Of a stretch of 20,070 nt of DNA, positions 15,296 to 20,070 are shown one piece after another; the stretch's first letter is position 1, and the number at the start of each line of letters is the position of its first letter. The notes below the pieces were generated by a model. The model ran no database searches and was not told the origin of the DNA. It worked only from the letters and a program-made list of their open reading frames with translations. Where the stretch lies: contig JALXAF010000240.1 of assembly GCA_026992375.1 (NCBI GenBank), positions 1 to 20,070 of the forward strand, given 5' to 3'. The translations under genes and the position numbers were made by a program. This stretch comes from Anaerolineae bacterium (GTDB lineage: Bacteria > Chloroflexota > Anaerolineae > J102).

Positions 15296-16528
15296 TCAAG
15301 AAGCCAATGCGGCCTCGGCGGTCAGGCCCGCAGCCTCGCGCAGCGCCTCGGCCTGGTCGGTGTGCTCCCAGGGCAGATCGATGTCGGTGCGGCCAAAGTG
15401 ACCGTACGCGGCGGTCTGCCGGTAGATGGGGCGACGCAGGTCGAGATCGCGAATGATCGCGCCCGGGCGTAGATCGAAGTGCTCCCGCACCAGCCGCTCG
15501 ATGAGCACGTCGTCGATCTTGCCTGTGCCAAAGGTCTCGATGCTGATGCTCAGGGGCTCGGCCACACCGATGGCGTAGGAAATCTGAATCTCCACCCGGT
15601 CGGCCAGGCCCGCGGCCACGATGTTCTTGGCCACCCAGCGAGCAGCGTAAGCGCCCGAGCGATCCACCTTCGTGGGGTCTTTGCCCGAGAACGCGCCGCC
15701 GCCATGACGGCCCACGCCGCCGTAGGTGTCGACGATGATCTTGCGGCCGGTGAGACCGGCGTCGCCCATGGGGCCGCCTGTCACAAAGCGTCCGGTGGGA
15801 TTCACGAAGATCTTGGTGGCGCCGTCCATCCAATCGCCCACCACGGGGGCAATCACATGCTCGATGATGTCCTGGCGCAGTTGGGCCTGGGTGATCTCGG
15901 GCGCGTGCTGGGTGGAGATGACCACCGCGTCCACCCGCTGGGGCTGACCGAACGCGTATTCCACGGTGACCTGGCTCTTGCCGTCCGGGCGCAGATAGGG
16001 CAGCGTGCCGTCCTTGCGCACGTCACTCAGGCGCTTGGTCAGCTTGTGGGCCAGGCTGATGCTCAGGGGCATGAGTTCGGGGGTCTCGTTGCAGGCGAAG
16101 CCCACCATCATGCCCTGGTCGCCCGCGCCGATGGCCGCGACCTCTTCATCGGTCATGCGGCCTTCTTTGGCCTCCAGCGCTTTGTCCACGCCCATGGCGA
16201 TGTCGGGCGACTGGCGGGCGATGGCGACCTGCACCGCGCAGGTGTCCGCGTCGAAGCCGTAATCGCTGCTGGTATAGCCAATGTCGCGGATCGCGTCGCG
16301 CACGAGCTGATCGTAATCGAGGTTGGCGGTGGTGGTGATTTCGCCCAGCAGCATCACGAAGCCGGTCTTGGTGGCGGTTTCGCAGGCCACGCGGCCCGTG
16401 GGATCCTGGGCGAGGACTGCGTCCAGCACAGCGTCGCTGATCTGGTCGCACATTTTGTCGGGATGCCCTTCGGTCACCGATTCGCTGGTGAAGAAGAGCT
16501 TGGGGGAGCGCATGAAGGTGGTGCTCAT
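15296..16528 (-). CDS. metK: S-adenosylmethionine synthetase
   Basis: MetK makes SAM from methionine and ATP in the cytoplasm, releasing phosphate and pyrophosphate. The 410-residue protein has the full family pattern: TSESVTEGHPDK (14-25, with catalytic His22), GAGDQG (134-139) with the following active-site loop, DGKSQVTVEY, NPTGRFVTGGPMGDAGLTGR, and the phosphate-binding GGGAFSGKDPTKVDRS (276-291). Length is normal and no key residue is missing. GAGGAG about eight bases before the ATG supports the start. It follows ahcY on the same strand, separated by 283 bases that contain a REP/BIME-like element. I saw no SAM riboswitch in that gap. With ahcY and the PfkB kinase it forms a methyl-cycle cluster. 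Confidence 0.97.
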   Translation of the reverse strand: MSTTFMRSPKLFFTSESVTEGHPDKMCDQISDAVLDAVLAQDPTGRVACETATKTGFVMLLGEITTTANLDYDQLVRDAIRDIGYTSSDYGFDADTCAVQVAIARQSPDIAMGVDKALEAKEGRMTDEEVAAIGAGDQGMMVGFACNETPELMPLSISLAHKLTKRLSDVRKDGTLPYLRPDGKSQVTVEYAFGQPQRVDAVVISTQHAPEITQAQLRQDIIEHVIAPVVGDWMDGATKIFVNPTGRFVTGGPMGDAGLTGRKIIVDTYGGVGRHGGGAFSGKDPTKVDRSGAYAARWVAKNIVAAGLADRVEIQISYAIGVAEPLSISIETFGTGKIDDVLIERLVREHFDLRPGAIIRDLDLRRPIYRQTAAYGHFGRTDIDLPWEHTDQAEALREAAGLTAEAALAS

Positions 16529-16600
16529 GTTGGCGTCTCCTCTTGGAGAAAGGGTTTTAGAGGCAATGGAAAGGATATGAAAGAGTGAGGGGAGTGTTCG

Positions 16601-16614
16601 GTTTTCAGTTTTCA
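16601..16614. repeat. Two-unit GTTTTCA heptamer next to the REP/BIME-like element
   Basis: GTTTTCA occurs twice in tandem, followed by G, immediately left of the second hairpin element. The period of seven matches the other simple repeats in this window. At two copies it could be chance. Confidence 0.4.
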
Positions 16615-16615
16615 G

Positions 16616-16753
16616 CCAGCGCCCGGGGGATGAAGTCCCCCGGCTAGAAACAGCGCCCCTGCGGGGCTTAGCCGGATTTATCCGGCACTGTTTTGTAGCC
16701 CGGCGACTTCATCGCCGGGCGAACGTGGCAAACGACACTATGACCGATTTAAT
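16616..16753. repeat. REP/BIME-like hairpin element, copy 2
   Basis: This is the better-preserved copy of the element at 12248-12383. Hairpins are near perfect: CCCGGGGGATGAAGTCCCCC, GCCCCTGCGGGGC, CCGGATTTATCCGG, and GTAG followed by CCCGGCGACTTCATCGCCGGG. The GTAG tetranucleotide at the foot of a hairpin is the hallmark of REP sequences mobilised by RAYT (TnpA-REP) transposases. The element lies between ahcY and metK, so it is transcribed if the two genes form one unit and could stabilise or pause the transcript. Confidence 0.87.
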
Positions 16754-16811
16754 CATTACTCGGCAAGTGCTGCAACGAGAAAAGGAAGTTACTTCTGGAT
16801 GTATACGGAGA

Positions 16812-18077
<1,266 letters not shown>

Positions 18078-18114
18078 GTAGAACTCCTGTAGGTGTTAGG
18101 TATTGGTGGGGGTT

Positions 18115-18184
18115 GGATATTGGGTATTGTGGATATTGGATATTGGCTATTGGCATCAATATCGAATATCGAATACCAAATATC
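18115..18184. repeat. Heptamer array with inverted second half, between the kinase gene and ahcY
   Basis: Units run in 7-bp steps: GGATATT, GGGTATT, two extra bases, GGATATT, GGATATT, GGCTATT, GGCATCA, then ATATCGA, ATATCGA, ATACCAA and ATATC. The second group is an approximate reverse complement of the first, so the RNA could fold into an imperfect hairpin. The array takes up most of the 110-base gap between two same-strand genes. Confidence 0.8.
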
Positions 18185-18187
18185 TCA

Positions 18188-19150
18188 TCATGATTTTTGA
18201 CAACATGTCTCCAGCACGGGCAATTCCCCATAATTCTCCCTCACCCGAGCCAAAAATTGCTCCCTGGTGTAGGTGTGATTCTGGGTGCCCATCTGTTCGA
18301 TGACGTAAACCGCGGTGCTGTTACCCAGTTTGAGGATGGTTTCCCAATCGTAGCCCGCTTTCAGGCCCACCAGCAGACCCGCGCGGAAGGCGTCTCCCAC
18401 ACCCGTGGGCTCCAGCACGGCTGTGGGACGGGCCGAGGGCGCAGTGATCTCGCCCTCCCGGGTGATGACGCTGGCGCCATCGGGCCCGCGGGTGACGACG
18501 ATGGCCTCGACCAGCTCCAGCAGGCCCGTCTCATCCAGCCCCGAGAGTTTCTTGGCCATCTCCAACTCATAGTCGTTGACGGTGAGCACATTAGCCCCCT
18601 GCACGCTGGTCATAAATTCATCGCGAGAGATGCGGGCGAGCTGCTGGCTGGGATCGTAGATGAAGTTGACGCCCATGTCGCGGCAGGCTTCGGTGTGATT
18701 GACCATGGCCACGGGGTCGTCGGGCGAGATGATCACCCAGTCGATGTTCTCCGCGCCGATCTCCCGCAGATCCAGCTCCCGGGCCCGGGCCATGGCTCCG
18801 GTGTGAAAGCTGGCGATCTGGTTATGATTCAGATCGGTGATGACGCTGAAGGTGGCGGTGAACTCATCCGGGTAAACGCGGATGTGGGAGGTGTCTACGC
18901 CCACGCTTTCCAGCCAATCGCGGTAATCCGCGAAATCCAGGCCCGCCGCGCCCACGATCTTCGGGCGTTCGCCCAGAAGGGCCAGGTTGTAGGCGATGTT
19001 GGGGGCCGTGCCCCCGCGGTGGCGTTCCTTCTCATCCACCAGAAAGCTGACCGAGAGCTTGTCCTGGCCAACGAGGATGTGATCTTTGAAGTGACCGGGG
19101 AAACGCATCAGGTAATCCCAGGCGATAGAGCCGGTGACGATGATAGCCAT
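18188..19150 (-). CDS. PfkB-family sugar/nucleoside kinase, probably adenosine kinase
   Basis: This 320-residue PfkB (ribokinase) family enzyme should transfer phosphate from ATP to a sugar or nucleoside hydroxyl. It has the N-terminal substrate signature RGGTAPNIAYNLALLG (45-60), the NxxE magnesium motif NDYE (192-195), VVTRGPDGA (218-226), and PTGVGDAFRAG (248-258), the family signature with catalytic base Asp253. The usual GAGD is GVGD here. Its place directly upstream of ahcY points to adenosine as the substrate, since AhcY releases adenosine and its equilibrium needs adenosine removal. Substrate assignment is by context only; another PfkB substrate such as ribose is possible. The ATG at 19150 begins the first strand (MAIIVTGSIAWDY) but has no clear ribosome site. 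Confidence 0.88.
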   Translation of the reverse strand: MAIIVTGSIAWDYLMRFPGHFKDHILVGQDKLSVSFLVDEKERHRGGTAPNIAYNLALLGERPKIVGAAGLDFADYRDWLESVGVDTSHIRVYPDEFTATFSVITDLNHNQIASFHTGAMARARELDLREIGAENIDWVIISPDDPVAMVNHTEACRDMGVNFIYDPSQQLARISRDEFMTSVQGANVLTVNDYELEMAKKLSGLDETGLLELVEAIVVTRGPDGASVITREGEITAPSARPTAVLEPTGVGDAFRAGLLVGLKAGYDWETILKLGNSTAVYVIEQMGTQNHTYTREQFLARVRENYGELPVLETCCQKS

Positions 19151-19209
19151 GAGAATAGTCGATAGGTGAGTGACGATGGCTGAAAGTCAGGGTGGAGGGG
19201 AGGATGTTA

Positions 19210-19277
19210 GATACTGGGTATTGGGTATTGGCTGTTTGGTCAACAGCGGAATACCCAATATCTGATATCCAATATCC
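19210..19277. repeat. Inverted heptamer arrays between the HAD and kinase genes
   Basis: The left arm is GATACTG, GGTATTG, GGTATTG, GCTGTTT (19210-19237). The right arm is ATACCCA, ATATCTG, ATATCCA, ATATCC (19251-19277). GGTATTGGCTGTT pairs with AACAGCGGAATACC around a five-base loop, with a single irregularity. The right arm reaches the stop codon of the HAD gene. The units resemble those at 18115-18184. Confidence 0.82.
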
Positions 19278-19910
19278 TCACAAACTGTCGATGAAGTCGA
19301 GGAAGCCGTGCAGGTCGGGCAGGGTGGCTGCGGCCGCGGCGCTGACGGCTTCGGAGCGGGGGCGAACGGCCAGGGCGTGGCCCGTCTGCTCGAACATACG
19401 GATGTCGGTGTCGGAATCGCCCACAGCCAGCACCCGGGCGGGATCAACCTCCCAGCGCCGGATGATCTCCCGGACGATGGGGCCTTTGCCGCCGTAGGGC
19501 ACGCGCACGGTCATGCCGCCCGCAATGCGCCCGCCATCCCGATGCAAGATGTTGGCGCACCAGCCTTTCGCGCCCAGGTCATTCGCCACCTCCTCGACAT
19601 TCAAATCGAAGCCGGAGCTGAGGAGGACGAAAGGGACGTCCCGGTCTTGCAGGCCCGCGGCCGCCCGGAATGCGCCGGGCATGTAGGGCGTTTGTCGCGA
19701 GATGGCCTTGATCTTCTCCACGCGTTGTCCTCGCCACGACCACGCGTCCAGTTGAGCGAATTCGTGATAGGTGATGTGTCCCTCGCGAAAGGCTCGAAAA
19801 TGGCGTTTTCCCTCCTCCACCGTGCCGAAATGGCGGTGCAGGAGCATGTAGGGATCGACGACTTCCTTGAGGACGCCGTCCACATCGAAAATGACGAGAT
19901 CGACGGGCAT
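19278..19910 (-). CDS. HAD-superfamily phosphatase, phosphoserine-phosphatase-like
   Basis: This 210-residue protein is a complete HAD hydrolase, likely dephosphorylating a small metabolite in the cytoplasm. The nucleophile motif is VIFDVDGVL with Asp9 and Asp11. A helical cap follows at about 20-75. Motif II is FVLLSSG (94-100), the motif III lysine is Lys142 in GGKGP, and motif IV is GDSDTDIRMFEQTG with Asp165 and Asp169. This arrangement resembles SerB and related phosphatases, but the substrate cannot be read from the sequence. It is the first visible gene of the minus-strand cluster leading to kinase, ahcY and metK, 127 bases upstream of the kinase. A link to serine or methionine metabolism is inference. 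The start is the ATG just before the first strand; the ribosome site is weak. Confidence 0.88.
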   Translation of the reverse strand: MPVDLVIFDVDGVLKEVVDPYMLLHRHFGTVEEGKRHFRAFREGHITYHEFAQLDAWSWRGQRVEKIKAISRQTPYMPGAFRAAAGLQDRDVPFVLLSSGFDLNVEEVANDLGAKGWCANILHRDGGRIAGGMTVRVPYGGKGPIVREIIRRWEVDPARVLAVGDSDTDIRMFEQTGHALAVRPRSEAVSAAAAATLPDLHGFLDFIDSL

Positions 19911-19922
19911 GTTTGGCCTGGT

Positions 19923-19992
19923 GGCAAGCCCCCTCCCGGCCTCCCTCCGCTTCGGCTAGCGCCTTGCAGGGGGAGGAACCCTCTGCCTTGCC
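19923..19992. repeat. Imperfect C-rich/G-rich hairpin upstream of the HAD gene
   Basis: GGCAAG (19923-19928) pairs with CTTGCC (19987-19992), and inside it CCTCCC pairs with GGGAGG. The segment is intergenic, directly upstream of the HAD start. It resembles the C-rich stretch near 12590. Confidence 0.5.
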
Positions 19993-20015
19993 AATTTGCG
20001 TAGCAGATGAGCATC

Positions 20016-20057
20016 CCCCTCCCCCGAACACGAGCGCAGCGAGTATCGGGGGAGGGG
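20016..20057. repeat. Perfect 12-bp-stem hairpin at the right edge
   Basis: CCCCTCCCCCGA (20016-20027) and TCGGGGGAGGGG (20046-20057) are perfect inverted copies around an 18-base loop containing GAGCGCAGCGAG. There is no T-run on either side, so it is not an ordinary terminator. It looks like a dispersed intergenic hairpin repeat; other copies would lie outside the window. Confidence 0.75.
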
Positions 20058-20070
20058 CGGGGTGGGGGCC

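Overview
The window comes from a GC-rich bacterial chromosome. Shine-Dalgarno sites such as AGGAGG precede several starts, genes are tightly packed, and one sigma70-type promoter and one clear intrinsic terminator are visible. The gene set fits Chloroflexota (Anaerolineae or relatives): a short, archaeal/Thermotoga-type AhcY, a PfkB-type nucleoside kinase, a GT-C-like membrane protein fused to an ILEI/FAM3-like domain, a large secreted subtilase with a DNRLRE-type C-terminus, and many heptamer and hairpin repeats between genes. That placement is inference; no rRNA or other decisive marker is present.

Left part (1-6536). A TPR-like gene runs off the left edge on the minus strand (1-491). Divergent from it is rtcB (795-3773), the RNA ligase, interrupted by a 509-residue intein with a LAGLIDADG endonuclease. 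The intein sits exactly between the Asp and Cys ligands of the catalytic manganese site. Tail-to-tail with rtcB, six bases away, is a polytopic membrane protein (3780-6536) with an ILEI/FAM3-like C-terminal domain.

Middle part (6537-12923). A 408-base gap holds an inverted pair of 7-bp repeat arrays and a strong terminator. The terminator serves a 1513-residue secreted S8 peptidase (6945-11486) with an unusually long Asp-His insertion. A further 1.4 kb without an intact gene holds a second terminator-like hairpin, a probable IS256-type transposase scrap, a REP/BIME-like element and a cluster of short hairpins.

Right part (12924-20070). A two-gene plus-strand unit is driven by a near-consensus promoter: a PrsW-like membrane protein lacking the protease glutamate pair and lysine, then a small membrane-anchored protein. 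Facing it on the minus strand is a five-gene cluster read from right to left: HAD phosphatase, PfkB (adenosine?) kinase, ahcY, metK, and an unassigned 203-residue protein. The middle three make a coherent methyl cycle: MetK makes SAM, AhcY splits the SAH left after methylation, and the kinase probably removes adenosine and so pulls AhcY forward. Three gaps of this cluster contain repeats: two paired inverted heptamer arrays and the second copy of the REP/BIME-like element.

No wholly new defence or mobile system is evident. The items most worth a second look are the intein position, the ILEI-like fusion, the degenerate PrsW pair, the paired inverted heptamer arrays and the two-copy hairpin element.
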